From DATLFA01 sp039934635 (GTDB lineage Bacteria; Actinomycetota; Acidimicrobiia; Acidimicrobiales; WLNW01), in contig JBDTLT010000048.1 in NCBI GenBank assembly GCA_039934635.1, positions 1 to 29,761 of the forward strand: a stretch of 29,761 nucleotides of DNA, read 5' to 3'. Shown in pieces: positions 22,451 through 29,761 of this stretch (its first letter is position 1; every line of letters begins with the position of its first letter). The translations under genes and the position numbers were made by a program. Under the pieces are notes generated by a model. The model was not told the origin of the DNA, made no database searches, and was given only the letters and a program-made list of their open reading frames with translations.

Positions 22451-23254
22451 ATGGCGAAGTCCGAGATTGCCTCTGTGATTGATCGAATCCTCGTGGAGAC
22501 GGTGGCGCCTTCGCTCAAGGTCGCGAAAATGCGGAAGCAAGGACGGCACTGGAGTGACAGCAACGTAAGTGCGGTTCGGGGCGTCACCGTCCAGGCCAAC
22601 CGGTTCAATTTCGACGGGGTCGGTTCATTCACGATTGATGTTGGCGTGTCATACTCCACGCTCGGCCACCGCGCTCCGGTCCAAGGCGCACACGGTGCGG
22701 CGATAAGTCACAGGCTGAGCGGACTCGCCGACGAAGGTCGCGACGTCTGGTTCGAGTTCGACGTGCGAGACCCCGCATCGATTGAATTGGCGCAATCGGC
22801 GGTGGACACTTCCTGGCGCACCTTGGGCCTCCCTTTCGTCCATGCAGCCGCTTTCCCCGATGAGCTGTGCCAGCACGTAATGCGAACCGGCAATGTATTC
22901 GTGGCACTCGACGTTCTCGAGAATGTCGCCGTTCTGTTGAAGAGCGAACGTCTCGAGGCCGAATTACTCGGGCGGGCAACGCGCTATGCAACCGCGCGAA
23001 CGCGTTGGCGCTACGTCGACAACGATCCTCATCCACTCGAGCTCGGGCTGGATGTCTGGGCGACGATCTTCCGTCACCACGAACGACTTCGCCGCCAATT
23101 GCAAGCCGACGAGCGACAGGCTGCTTTGGCGGTTCTGCGCGACGCCGAAGCCGGGTGTCTCGCCACTCGCTACCACAGTGAGCAGGACGAAGAGGACGCG
23201 ATGTTTCTCGCCAAAGAACTCGGCGTGCAAGCACCAGTCTTCGGTGGCTCGTAA
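22451..23254 (+). CDS. DUF4304-like hypothetical protein
   Basis: A 267-aa protein with ATG 22451 and a GAGG ribosome-binding site seven bases upstream. The N-terminal part (VIDRILVETVAPSLKVAKMRKQGRHW, then VTVQANRFNFDGVGSFTIDVGV) has the helix, K-x-GR-x-W turn and beta-strand order of DUF4304. That domain is widespread in bacteria and often near immunity-like or unknown accessory genes. The C-terminal half is helical and Arg/Glu-rich without a motif I recognise. No signal peptide or membrane segment is present. Codon use is less GC-biased than in the catabolic genes, like its neighbours from 19.2 kb on. The family call is moderately sure and the function unknown. Confidence 0.72.
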   Translation: MAKSEIASVIDRILVETVAPSLKVAKMRKQGRHWSDSNVSAVRGVTVQANRFNFDGVGSFTIDVGVSYSTLGHRAPVQGAHGAAISHRLSGLADEGRDVWFEFDVRDPASIELAQSAVDTSWRTLGLPFVHAAAFPDELCQHVMRTGNVFVALDVLENVAVLLKSERLEAELLGRATRYATARTRWRYVDNDPHPLELGLDVWATIFRHHERLRRQLQADERQAALAVLRDAEAGCLATRYHSEQDEEDAMFLAKELGVQAPVFGGS

Positions 23255-23277
23255 GAACCAGCGGGCGTCACATGAAC

Positions 23278-23433
23278 CTGACGCTGCGTCAGAAATGTCC
23301 CCGCAGGGACGCTTTTGCTATCACTATTCTGCACAAACGTTTCGTCGACACTGGCCAACTTCGTCAACGCGGGCCAATTGTGCAAAACAACATGCCCGGT
23401 AGGTACACGCCCGGACGTCCCCGCGGGGACGTC
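23278..23433. repeat. Structured intergenic element with paired hairpins and direct repeats
   Basis: The gap between two convergent genes contains five symmetries. CTGACG/CGTCAG form a hairpin at 23278-23292. GTCCC-CGCA-GGGAC lies at 23297-23310. GCACAA (23331-23336) is inverted as TTGTGC (23378-23383). Two 18-bp direct repeats (23341-23358 and 23360-23377) match at 15 positions. A perfect 20-bp palindrome spans 23414-23433 and contains GTCCCCGCGGGGAC, a near copy of the hairpin at 23297. The right-hand palindrome could end transcription from both sides. The whole may be a small mobile or REP-like element or a structured RNA. Confidence 0.45.
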
Positions 23434-23444
23434 GACGAGCACGG

Positions 23445-24641
23445 CTAACCCGACCACGGCACATCGCGATCGGTGCGGGGCTCGGCCGGTAGCCCCAACA
23501 CCCGCTCGGCGATCGTGTTCTTCTGGATCTCGGTCGTCCCGCCGCCGATCGTCGCCGAGCGCGAACTGAGCAGCGCCTTGACGAGATCGATCTCGCCGCT
23601 GCCGTCGCCCATATTGGATTCGGCCATCACGTCGGGCTGACGCATCTCGTAGTCGTCGATCAACATGGCTCGCGGCCCGAGCAGATCCGTGCACAACTCG
23701 AACACCCGCTGGGGCAGCACTCCCGCGGCCAACTTCAACACCGACCCCTCGGGGCCTGGGTTGGAAGACTGCTCGGCCCGCCACGCAGTGAGGCGCAACA
23801 CCTCGGCCTCGCTCCACACTCGCGCCAGTTGATCGCGCTGCACGCGAGTACCGCCCACCTCATCCCACAAGCGCAGCGCGTACGCGATCGGACCGAACCC
23901 GCGCGGCCGGCGCACGTTCTCCCCGTTGTGCGCTCGTTCGGTCATCAACGTGCCGATCACGACGCGCCACCCCTCGCCCGGCGGCCCGACGCGAAACGTG
24001 TCGGGGATGCGCACGTCGGTGAGGAAGACCTCGTTGAACTCCGCCTCGCCCGACATCTGGCGCAACGGCCGCACATCGACCCCGGGTGCGTGCATGTCGC
24101 AGATGAAATACGTCAGCCCCTTGTGCTTGGGGACGCTCGGATCGCTGCGGGCCACGAGAATGCCCCACCGGGCGCGGTGTCCCATCGACGTCCACACCTT
24201 GTGTCCGTTGACGACCCACTCATCACCATCACGCTCGGCGCTCGTCGAGACGTTGGCGAGATCAGAACCCGCGCCAGGCTCGCTGAACAGCTGGCACCAC
24301 TGCTCTTCGCACGTGAAGATCGGGCGCAACAGCCGGTGTTGGTGCAACTCGCTGCCGAAGTTGACGATCATCGGCGCGGCCATGCCGATGCCGACGAAGT
24401 TGTGCAAGAAGTTGCGCGGCGCGCCCGTCGAGTACAGCCGCAACGTCACCTGCTCCTGCAGCGCGGCGTCGACACCGAGGCCGCCGAGGCCGACCGGGAA
24501 CTGCACCCACGCCAAGCCGAGATCGAACTGCGCGCCCCAGAAATCAGCCGGCGCCGTCGTTGCCGGTGGATGGGTCGTGAGCAACTCGTCGACCCGCCGG
24601 ACAACATCGGCGCGCCCTGCTACATCGACATCAATGCTCAT
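23445..24641 (-). CDS. Acyl-CoA dehydrogenase
   Basis: A 398-aa FAD-dependent acyl-CoA dehydrogenase, full family length. Landmarks are QLFSEPGAGSDLANVST (117-133), the FAD/substrate loop; the following WVVNGHKVWTS strand; FNEVFLTDVRIP, the middle-domain signature; and the C-terminal TIGGGTTEIQKNTIAERVLGLP, which contacts FAD. The proline-rich PATTAPADFW segment near the N-terminus is unusual but sits before the core. The catalytic base is not at an obvious canonical position; E in MTERAHNGE is one candidate. ATG 24641 is three bases after the end of the D-aminoacylase-like gene, so the two are translationally linked. It may use branched or cyclic acyl-CoAs, as many actinobacterial members do. 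Confidence 0.92.
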   Translation of the reverse strand: MSIDVDVAGRADVVRRVDELLTTHPPATTAPADFWGAQFDLGLAWVQFPVGLGGLGVDAALQEQVTLRLYSTGAPRNFLHNFVGIGMAAPMIVNFGSELHQHRLLRPIFTCEEQWCQLFSEPGAGSDLANVSTSAERDGDEWVVNGHKVWTSMGHRARWGILVARSDPSVPKHKGLTYFICDMHAPGVDVRPLRQMSGEAEFNEVFLTDVRIPDTFRVGPPGEGWRVVIGTLMTERAHNGENVRRPRGFGPIAYALRLWDEVGGTRVQRDQLARVWSEAEVLRLTAWRAEQSSNPGPEGSVLKLAAGVLPQRVFELCTDLLGPRAMLIDDYEMRQPDVMAESNMGDGSGEIDLVKALLSSRSATIGGGTTEIQKNTIAERVLGLPAEPRTDRDVPWSG

Positions 24642-24644
24642 CGC

Positions 24645-26327
24645 TCACGCACTCTGCAACACGGTGCCGGGACGAGCCTCGGTGGGAGTGTCGTTGTCGA
24701 TCGTGCACTGGCCGGCGACTAACACGGCGCGATAGCCGCGCGCGCCTTGATAGAGCCGCGGCGCGCCACCGGGGAGATCGTGCACGACGCGCACCGCACC
24801 GACCGCCAGCTCGCCCGGATCGACGACACAGATGTCGGCCGCCGCGCCGACACGGAGTTCGCCCCGGTTGCCGAGACCGTAGAAGCGGGCGGGCCGCGCC
24901 GTCATCAGTAACACGGCTTGTTCGAGGGCGAGCGCCTGCTGTTCGACGACCAGCTCGCGCAACAAGTAGGTGGGATAGCGATAGTTGGTCACCGACATCA
25001 CATGCGCGCCGGCATCGCCCAACGCCAGCAACGTGCCCGAGTCGACCATCAACGCCTGCGCACCGACGCGGTTGCGATTGGCCACCATCATCTGCACGAG
25101 CGTGGCCAGCTTGTCGTCGATGACGGTGTCGCAGAGGAAGTCGATGGGGCCACGATTGTGACGCTGTGCCGCCTCGGCGATCGTGAGGCCGACCAACTCG
25201 GGCGCCGACGGTGACGCGGCCAGGATCCACTCGTCGAAGCGGGGAGCGAACCGGGCGTTGGGGTCGGCGGCCTCGAGCGCGCGCCGCGTTGCGGGATCGG
25301 CCAGCAGCGCGAGCCGGGCGTCGGTCGACAGATCGAAGAAACGCCCGAGCACCGGCTCCCAGCCGCCGAGGCGGGCGACGAACGACGGCTCGTCCCACCG
25401 CAACAACACACTGACGGGCAATGCGGAGATCTGGGGAGCAACGGTGACGCCGCTGTTGTTGAGATCGTGGTTGTGCGCCAGCACGTCGGGCCACACCGCG
25501 TCGGTGAGCTCCGCGTGGAACGGGCTCCACGTCAACCGCGCGCCAGCGCATCGACTCCACTCGGCGTAGCGGGAGACCTCGGCATTGAGGGCAACGGCGT
25601 CGTCGCCGAACTTGGCCTCGACATTGACCTGCCACGTGCGACCGCGACACGCCGCCACCAACGCCTGTAACTCTTCGTCGTCGGCAAAGCGGCTGGGCAC
25701 CGGGTCGCCGTACCCGTCGACATGGTTGGGTCCGCGCGACGTGGCGAAGCCGATGGCGCCGCGTGCGATCGCCTGCTCCAACTCGGCGACCATCACTGCA
25801 CGGTCGGCCGCGGTCGCGCGTTCGCCACGAGCGCGATCGCCCATTGCGAAATAGCGCAAGGCGGAGTGCGGCACGAACCCGGCGACATTGAGCGCCAACG
25901 GCTGCGCCTGGACGAACGCGAAGTACTCGCTCCACGTCGACCACGTGAACGGCACACCCAAGATCGTGCTGGCGTAGGGGATCTCTTCGACTCGCTCGAG
26001 CGAACGCAACAGGTATTCGGCGCCGCCGGCGGGTGCGGGCGCGATACCGAACCCGCACAACCCGATCACGACACTGGTGAAGCCGTGCAAATTCGACGGC
26101 GCGACCGTGCCGTCCCAACACAGCTGTGCGTCGAGGTGGGTGTGCGGGTCGATGAAGCCGGGGGTAACCCAGCAATCGCCGGCGTCGACCGTGCGTTCCG
26201 CGGCCCCGGCGTCGCCCGGCTCGGTGATGGCGGCGATCACGCCGTCGCGAACGGCGACGTCAGCCCGCCGTGCGGGGGCGCCGGTGCCATCGACGACGGT
26301 GCCATTGCGGACGACGAGATCGTGCAT
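24645..26327 (-). CDS. D-aminoacylase-like amidohydrolase (AmidoH3 family), paralogue 4
   Basis: A 560-aa fourth member of the group, 15 kb from the other three. Motifs are LVVRNGTVVDGTGAPARRAD at the N-terminus, H62 and H64 (DPHTHLD), C91 in a modified GLCGF (the others have GNCG/S), PHSALRYFAMG, and D438 in GDAGAHVMS in place of GASDAG. As in the others, no THxR or SHxK segment is visible, and the region reads WQVNVEAKFGDD and LTWSPFHAEL. The frame stays open for about 1 kb upstream, but that is antisense to the epimerase gene, and ATG 26327 begins the family N-terminus. TACGCT six bases upstream suggests a leaderless mRNA. It is co-transcribed with the acyl-CoA dehydrogenase, which ties this paralogue to acyl metabolism. 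Confidence 0.87.
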   Translation of the reverse strand: MHDLVVRNGTVVDGTGAPARRADVAVRDGVIAAITEPGDAGAAERTVDAGDCWVTPGFIDPHTHLDAQLCWDGTVAPSNLHGFTSVVIGLCGFGIAPAPAGGAEYLLRSLERVEEIPYASTILGVPFTWSTWSEYFAFVQAQPLALNVAGFVPHSALRYFAMGDRARGERATAADRAVMVAELEQAIARGAIGFATSRGPNHVDGYGDPVPSRFADDEELQALVAACRGRTWQVNVEAKFGDDAVALNAEVSRYAEWSRCAGARLTWSPFHAELTDAVWPDVLAHNHDLNNSGVTVAPQISALPVSVLLRWDEPSFVARLGGWEPVLGRFFDLSTDARLALLADPATRRALEAADPNARFAPRFDEWILAASPSAPELVGLTIAEAAQRHNRGPIDFLCDTVIDDKLATLVQMMVANRNRVGAQALMVDSGTLLALGDAGAHVMSVTNYRYPTYLLRELVVEQQALALEQAVLLMTARPARFYGLGNRGELRVGAAADICVVDPGELAVGAVRVVHDLPGGAPRLYQGARGYRAVLVAGQCTIDNDTPTEARPGTVLQSA

Positions 26328-26333
26328 GAGCCC

Positions 26334-26339
26334 AGCGTA
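26334..26339 (-). promoter_or_regulatory. -10 hexamer (TACGCT) for the leaderless paralogue-4 gene
   Basis: On the minus strand TACGCT is followed by GGGCTC and then the ATG at 26327, exactly six bases. No ribosome-binding site is present. It shares a 36-bp divergent gap with the hexamer at 26351-26356. Confidence 0.55.
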
Positions 26340-26350
26340 ATCTTCCGGCG

Positions 26351-26356
26351 TAGTGT
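26351..26356 (+). promoter_or_regulatory. -10 hexamer (TAGTGT) for the leaderless epimerase gene
   Basis: TAGTGT is followed by seven bases and ATG 26364, with no ribosome-binding site. The paired divergent promoters are so close that each -35 region must overlap the start codon or -10 area of the other, so they may compete. Confidence 0.5.
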
Positions 26357-26363
26357 GCGATCC

Positions 26364-27332
26364 ATGCTCCAGGGAGAGAAGATTCTCGTCACCGGCCCGG
26401 CCGGACAGATTGCGTTCCCACTCGCGTCGACACTGGCTCGCGACAACGATGTCTGGGGTATCGCGCGATTCGGCGATTCGGGGTCGCGCGAACGGGTAGA
26501 AGCCGCGGGCATCACGACGGTTGCCTGCGACCTCGCGAGTGGTGACTTTCGCGAGTTGCCGACCGACTTCACCTACGTGCTGCATCTCGCCACGTTCCGC
26601 AATGGCGGCCTCGACTACGACGAAGCGATGCGCGTCAACGCCGAAGGCACGCACCTCTTGCTCGAACACTGCCGCGCCGCGAAGGCCGCGCTGATCATGT
26701 CGACCGCCGAGGTCTACAAGCCGCAGCTCGACCCGATGCACGTCTATCTCGAGACCGATCCGCTCGGCGATTCCAACTCGCTGTTCGACGCGACGTATTC
26801 GATGTCGAAGATCGCGCAAGAGGCGGTGGCCCGCTCTTGTGCCCGTGCCTACAACCTGCCGGTCGTGATCGCCCGCATGAACGCGTCCTACGGCGACAAC
26901 GGCGGGCTGCTCGCGTATCACCTCGACTGGATACAGAGTGGTCGTCCGGTGATGGTCAAGTGGGATCCCGCGATGTACAGCCCCATCCATCAAGACGACA
27001 TCTACGGACAGACCGAAGCGCTGTTGCACGCGGCGAGCGTGCCGGCGACCATCGTCAATTGGGCCGGCGACGAACCAGTCTCGGCCCAAGAGTGGTGTGC
27101 CTATCTCGGTGAGCTCGTCGGGTTCAAGCCCGACATCGTCGTCAAGGAAGTGCCCGGCGGCATTCGCGGCATCATCCTCGACCCGACCAAACGACGCGCC
27201 ATCACCGGCCCCTCGACCGTCACGTGGCGCGACGGGTTGCGCCGGCTCGTCGAGTCGCGCGGACATCTCCCGACGACCGCGCACGTGCAAGCCGACCGGC
27301 TGCTCTCGTCGTTCACCGAGCCCACCGGCTGA
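26364..27332 (+). CDS. NAD-dependent epimerase/dehydratase-family protein (extended SDR)
   Basis: A 322-aa extended SDR. It has the cofactor loop TGPAGQIA (10-17, a relaxed GxxGxxG), an aspartate strand end (ACDLAS), catalytic S113 (MSTAEVY), and Y145/K149 (YSMSK). The late SPIHQDDIYGQTEALLHAAS segment is the usual conserved C-terminal block. Members of this group include sugar epimerases, dihydroflavonol-reductase-like and 3-beta-hydroxysteroid-dehydrogenase-like enzymes. Nothing here selects a substrate, although linkage with catabolic genes favours a small organic substrate over a nucleotide sugar. ATG 26364 is chosen because the frame before it is antisense to paralogue 4. The Ddn-like gene follows after two bases. 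Confidence 0.88.
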   Translation: MLQGEKILVTGPAGQIAFPLASTLARDNDVWGIARFGDSGSRERVEAAGITTVACDLASGDFRELPTDFTYVLHLATFRNGGLDYDEAMRVNAEGTHLLLEHCRAAKAALIMSTAEVYKPQLDPMHVYLETDPLGDSNSLFDATYSMSKIAQEAVARSCARAYNLPVVIARMNASYGDNGGLLAYHLDWIQSGRPVMVKWDPAMYSPIHQDDIYGQTEALLHAASVPATIVNWAGDEPVSAQEWCAYLGELVGFKPDIVVKEVPGGIRGIILDPTKRRAITGPSTVTWRDGLRRLVESRGHLPTTAHVQADRLLSSFTEPTG

Positions 27333-27334
27333 CG

Positions 27335-27766
27335 ATGGTCGATCGGCGACGGGCCACACGATGGCAACCGCGATTCAACCGCTTCTTCGTGTGGCTTTTC
27401 CACCTCCGCCGCGGCCGCTTGGCCTTCAAGAAGACGCCGTCACTGGTGTTGCACACCGTCGGACGGCGGTCGGGCCGGTCACACGAAACGCCACTGCTCT
27501 ATCTCCCTGTCGGCGATGGCCGGTTGGCCGTCGTCGCATCCAACGGCGGCGACGACCGTACGCCCGCATGGTGCCTCAACCTCATGACGCAGCCCGAGGT
27601 CGAGGCCGAAGTAGGACGAGAACGGCAACCGTTCACCGCCGCGGTCGCCACGACGACCGAGCGGGCCGAGCTCTGGCCGCGCATCACGGCGAGCTACTCC
27701 GGCTTCGCCAAATACCAAACCCTGACGGACCGGGTCATCCCGATCGTGTTACTGACGCCGCGGTGA
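27335..27766 (+). CDS. Deazaflavin (F420)-dependent nitroreductase-family protein (Ddn-like)
   Basis: A 143-aa split-barrel protein of the Ddn family, whose members bind F420 and reduce quinones or nitroimidazoles in mycobacteria. The N-terminal helix (FNRFFVWLFHLRRGRLAF) is followed by VLHTVGRRSGRSHETPLLYLP, the F420 phosphate/oligoglutamate-binding strand pair. VVASNGGDDRTPAWCLNLMTQPEVEAEVG is the second conserved block. Length is normal. It starts two bases after the epimerase stop, so the two share a transcript. F420 use supports an actinobacterial origin. The hydride acceptor is unknown; it might reduce an enone or quinone intermediate of the same pathway, but that is inference. Confidence 0.88.
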   Translation: MVDRRRATRWQPRFNRFFVWLFHLRRGRLAFKKTPSLVLHTVGRRSGRSHETPLLYLPVGDGRLAVVASNGGDDRTPAWCLNLMTQPEVEAEVGRERQPFTAAVATTTERAELWPRITASYSGFAKYQTLTDRVIPIVLLTPR

Positions 27767-27770
27767 CACG

Positions 27771-29761
27771 GTGAGCCGTCGGGTACCGGTGCTCGTTTGG
27801 ATTTGCGGCCTCGCGCTCGCCGGCGTCGCGACCGTCGTCGCACCGGTGTCCACCGCGCCGGTCGACGCGGCGACGCCGACGATCGCGGCCCCGGTGATCG
27901 AGGCCGAACACGTCGCCGGCCAAGTCGTCGTTCGCTTCGCCGATTCGATGAGTGACACGGCGAAGGACAGCGCGCTGTCGATTGCCCGCGTCGAGGGTGT
28001 CCCTGTTGCCCGCGCCGGTGACGCGGTGGTTCTGCAGACCGAACCGGGGCAATCGGTCGAGTCGGCCATCGCTGCGCTGCGCACACGCGCCGCGGTGCGT
28101 TACGCCGAGCCGAACTACCTGTGGCACACGAGCACGGTGCCCAACGATGTGCGTCTGGTCGATCAATGGAGTTTGCACAACACCGGCTCGCCCGGTGCCG
28201 ACATCGATGCCTCCGAAGCCTGGAACCTCACCACCGGCAGCGACAGTGTGGTCGTGGCGATCGTCGACAGCGGCGTCGCGTACGACCATCCGGATCTCGC
28301 GGCCAACATGTGGACCAATCCGGGCGAGAGTGGCGGTGGGCGCGAGACGAACCATGTCGACGACGACAACAACGGTTACGTCGACGACTTTCGGGGTTGG
28401 GATGTTGTGGGCGCGTCGCGTGCGTCGGCCAGTGATTCGGACAACGATCCGCGCGACATCCTCGGCCACGGCACCCACGTGGCCGGCACGATCGGCGCGG
28501 TCGGCGACAACGGCATCGGTGTCGCGGGCGTGGCGTGGCACGTGCGACTGATGCCGGTGCGCGTGTTCGACGGAGAAGGTGTCGCGACGTCGGCCGATAT
28601 CGCCGAAGGGTTCTCCTACGCCGCCAATATGGGCGCGCGCATCGTGAACTACAGCGGCGGTGGCGCGACGTTCTCGCAAGCGGTGCAAGACGCAATCTCG
28701 TCGCACCCCAACACGCTCTACGTTGTTGCCGCCGGCAACGAGATGCGTGACCTCGACGCGAACGGCAACAACACGTATCCGTGCGAGCTGCCGCAAGCGA
28801 ACATCGTCTGCGTCGCCGCCACCACCCAGAACGACACGCTCGCCAGCTTCTCGAACTACAGCGAGAATTCGGTCGATCTCGCCGCGCCGGGCGTGAACAT
28901 CTTGAGCACCTACCCGGCGTTCGGCCCGACGCTGTTGAACGAGACCTTCGAGACAGATCCCTTCGGCGGCGGATCGCCCCGCTGGAACACCGGCGCCGCG
29001 CCGGGCAGTGCCAACACCTGGGCGGTCACGGCGCAGTACTCGCCGGGCACGGGCTCGAGCGTCACCGATTCTCCACCGCAGTTCACTCCGTATGCGAACA
29101 GCAACGACTCGTGGATCCAAACGAACACCGCCGTCAACCTCACGGGACAAAAGGGCTGTCGTTTGCAGTACCCACTGGTCGTCGACGCAGAGACCGGCAG
29201 CGATTTCTTCTACGTATCAGGTCGTGCCGATGCCGCCATCACCAGCAGCGACCTACTACGGGCGTGGTGGGGATACGGCGGTGTCAACGACGTCATCGAC
29301 ATCTCGCAGTTCGACGGTGGCCCGTTGTACCTGCGCTTTGGGCTCGACTCCGACGCAAGCAGCCTTCCCCCGCCGGTCGGCGTGTTGGATGGCGCGTACG
29401 TCGACAACATTCGTGTCAATTGCGTATCGACGAGCTACAGCGGCGGCGGCGCGTCGGAGCTCACGTATCTAAGTGGCACGTCGATGGCCACGCCCCACGT
29501 CGCAGGCGTTGCCGCGCTCGTGTTGGCGCGTGCGCCCTCGCTCACCACTGCCGCGTTGCGCAGTGCGCTGGTCGACACCGGGGACGTGTTGCCGAGCCTC
29601 GCCGCCACCGCGGGCAAGACGAGCAGCGGCCGCCGTCTCGACGCGTTCGCCGCGGTCTCGGCCGCGGGGAGCGCTCCACCGCCGCCGGTCGACGGAGGCT
29701 TCCATGCGTTGTTGCCGTCGCGTGTGGTGGATACGCGGGCGCCGTCGGTGGGTGCGGTGGT
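27771..29761 (+). CDS. Secreted S8 (subtilisin-like) serine peptidase with an inserted domain, 3' end outside window
   Basis: An incomplete gene: 663 codons are visible and the frame runs off the window. Residues 1-34 look like a signal peptide (RR, hydrophobic VLVWICGLALAGVATVV, then APVDAA). An inhibitor-I9-like propeptide covers about 46-120. The catalytic triad is D166 (AIVDSGV), H233 (GHGTHVAG) and S571 (GTSMATPHVAG), with oxyanion N323 (AAGNE). About 165 residues (roughly 388-552), beginning NETFETDPFGG and looking like a beta-sandwich, are inserted between N323 and S571, an unusual place. After the catalytic domain, a Pro linker leads to FHALLPSRVVDTRAP (from 644), the start of a DTR-type module found in secreted actinobacterial proteins. 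GTG 27771 is four bases after the Ddn-like stop and lacks a good ribosome-binding site. Confidence 0.9.
   Translation, partial: MSRRVPVLVWICGLALAGVATVVAPVSTAPVDAATPTIAAPVIEAEHVAGQVVVRFADSMSDTAKDSALSIARVEGVPVARAGDAVVLQTEPGQSVESAIAALRTRAAVRYAEPNYLWHTSTVPNDVRLVDQWSLHNTGSPGADIDASEAWNLTTGSDSVVVAIVDSGVAYDHPDLAANMWTNPGESGGGRETNHVDDDNNGYVDDFRGWDVVGASRASASDSDNDPRDILGHGTHVAGTIGAVGDNGIGVAGVAWHVRLMPVRVFDGEGVATSADIAEGFSYAANMGARIVNYSGGGATFSQAVQDAISSHPNTLYVVAAGNEMRDLDANGNNTYPCELPQANIVCVAATTQNDTLASFSNYSENSVDLAAPGVNILSTYPAFGPTLLNETFETDPFGGGSPRWNTGAAPGSANTWAVTAQYSPGTGSSVTDSPPQFTPYANSNDSWIQTNTAVNLTGQKGCRLQYPLVVDAETGSDFFYVSGRADAAITSSDLLRAWWGYGGVNDVIDISQFDGGPLYLRFGLDSDASSLPPPVGVLDGAYVDNIRVNCVSTSYSGGGASELTYLSGTSMATPHVAGVAALVLARAPSLTTAALRSALVDTGDVLPSLAATAGKTSSGRRLDAFAAVSAAGSAPPPPVDGGFHALLPSRVVDTRAPSVGAV

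Noticed and set aside
23278..23433. CRISPR-like array
   Set aside because: Only two short, imperfect repeats separated by a single base, with no spacers and no cas genes.
23170..23817. Minus-strand ORF through the structured intergenic element (contains VPAGT twice)
   Set aside because: The repeated VPAGT comes from the two GTCCCCGC hairpins. The frame overlaps two real genes and lacks a start signal.
24645..27359. A single 904-aa minus-strand reading frame
   Set aside because: Its first third is antisense to the epimerase gene. The family N-terminus starts at ATG 26327, behind a good -10 hexamer.
27735..29150. 471-aa minus-strand frame opposite the S8 peptidase
   Set aside because: Composition is that of an antisense shadow, and the plus strand carries the complete catalytic triad.

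Overview
The window is high-GC bacterial DNA and looks actinobacterial. Genes are tightly packed, many start with GTG, and several starts lie six bases downstream of a TAnnnT hexamer with no ribosome-binding site, as in leaderless transcripts. An F420-type (Ddn-like) oxidoreductase and a secreted subtilase with the start of a DTR-type C-terminal module point towards the Acidimicrobiia (Ilumatobacter-like), but that placement is an inference. No rRNA, tRNA, CRISPR array or insertion sequence was recognised. All family assignments come from reading the translated sequence; no database search was possible.

Layout. (1) 1-325 is the 3' end of a Gly/Ala-rich gene, followed by a 50-bp near-perfect palindrome. 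(2) 406-9250 is an amidohydrolase cluster: one D-aminoacylase-like gene, then two copies of a two-gene module (AmidoH2-type gene followed by D-aminoacylase-like gene), separated by an oppositely oriented slipin gene. (3) 9253-10727 holds an unrecognised 331-aa protein and a small VOC (glyoxalase-fold) protein. (4) 10910-16763 holds a divergent formate-tetrahydrofolate ligase, an alpha/beta hydrolase, a 3-hydroxyisobutyrate-dehydrogenase-like gene (minus strand), a class II aldolase, an MFE-2-like SDR and a second alpha/beta hydrolase. (5) 16785-20330, minus strand, holds an enolase-superfamily enzyme, a crotonase and a CMD-like protein in one tight operon, and a limonene-epoxide-hydrolase-like protein with a small dimeric-barrel protein in another. 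A plus-strand Imm74-like gene is wedged between the two operons. (6) About 20.4-23.4 kb is an accessory stretch: a DUF6308-like pseudogene, a DUF4352-like membrane protein, a DUF4304-like protein and a structured intergenic element. (7) 23445-27766 holds an acyl-CoA dehydrogenase and a fourth D-aminoacylase-like gene in one operon, divergent from an epimerase and a Ddn-like gene. (8) 27771 to the end is a secreted S8 peptidase that runs off the window.

Taken together, regions 2-5 and 7 read as a scavenging or catabolic neighbourhood. Amidohydrolases and alpha/beta hydrolases would open amide, lactone or ester bonds. An epoxide-hydrolase-like protein, crotonase, SDR and acyl-CoA dehydrogenase would carry out beta-oxidation-like steps on an unusual carbon skeleton. 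The substrate cannot be read from the sequence. The strongest candidate for something undescribed is the repeated AmidoH2/AmidoH3 module, whose four D-aminoacylase-like proteins all keep the HxH, Cys and Asp positions but appear to lack the two further histidine zinc ligands of characterised D-aminoacylases.
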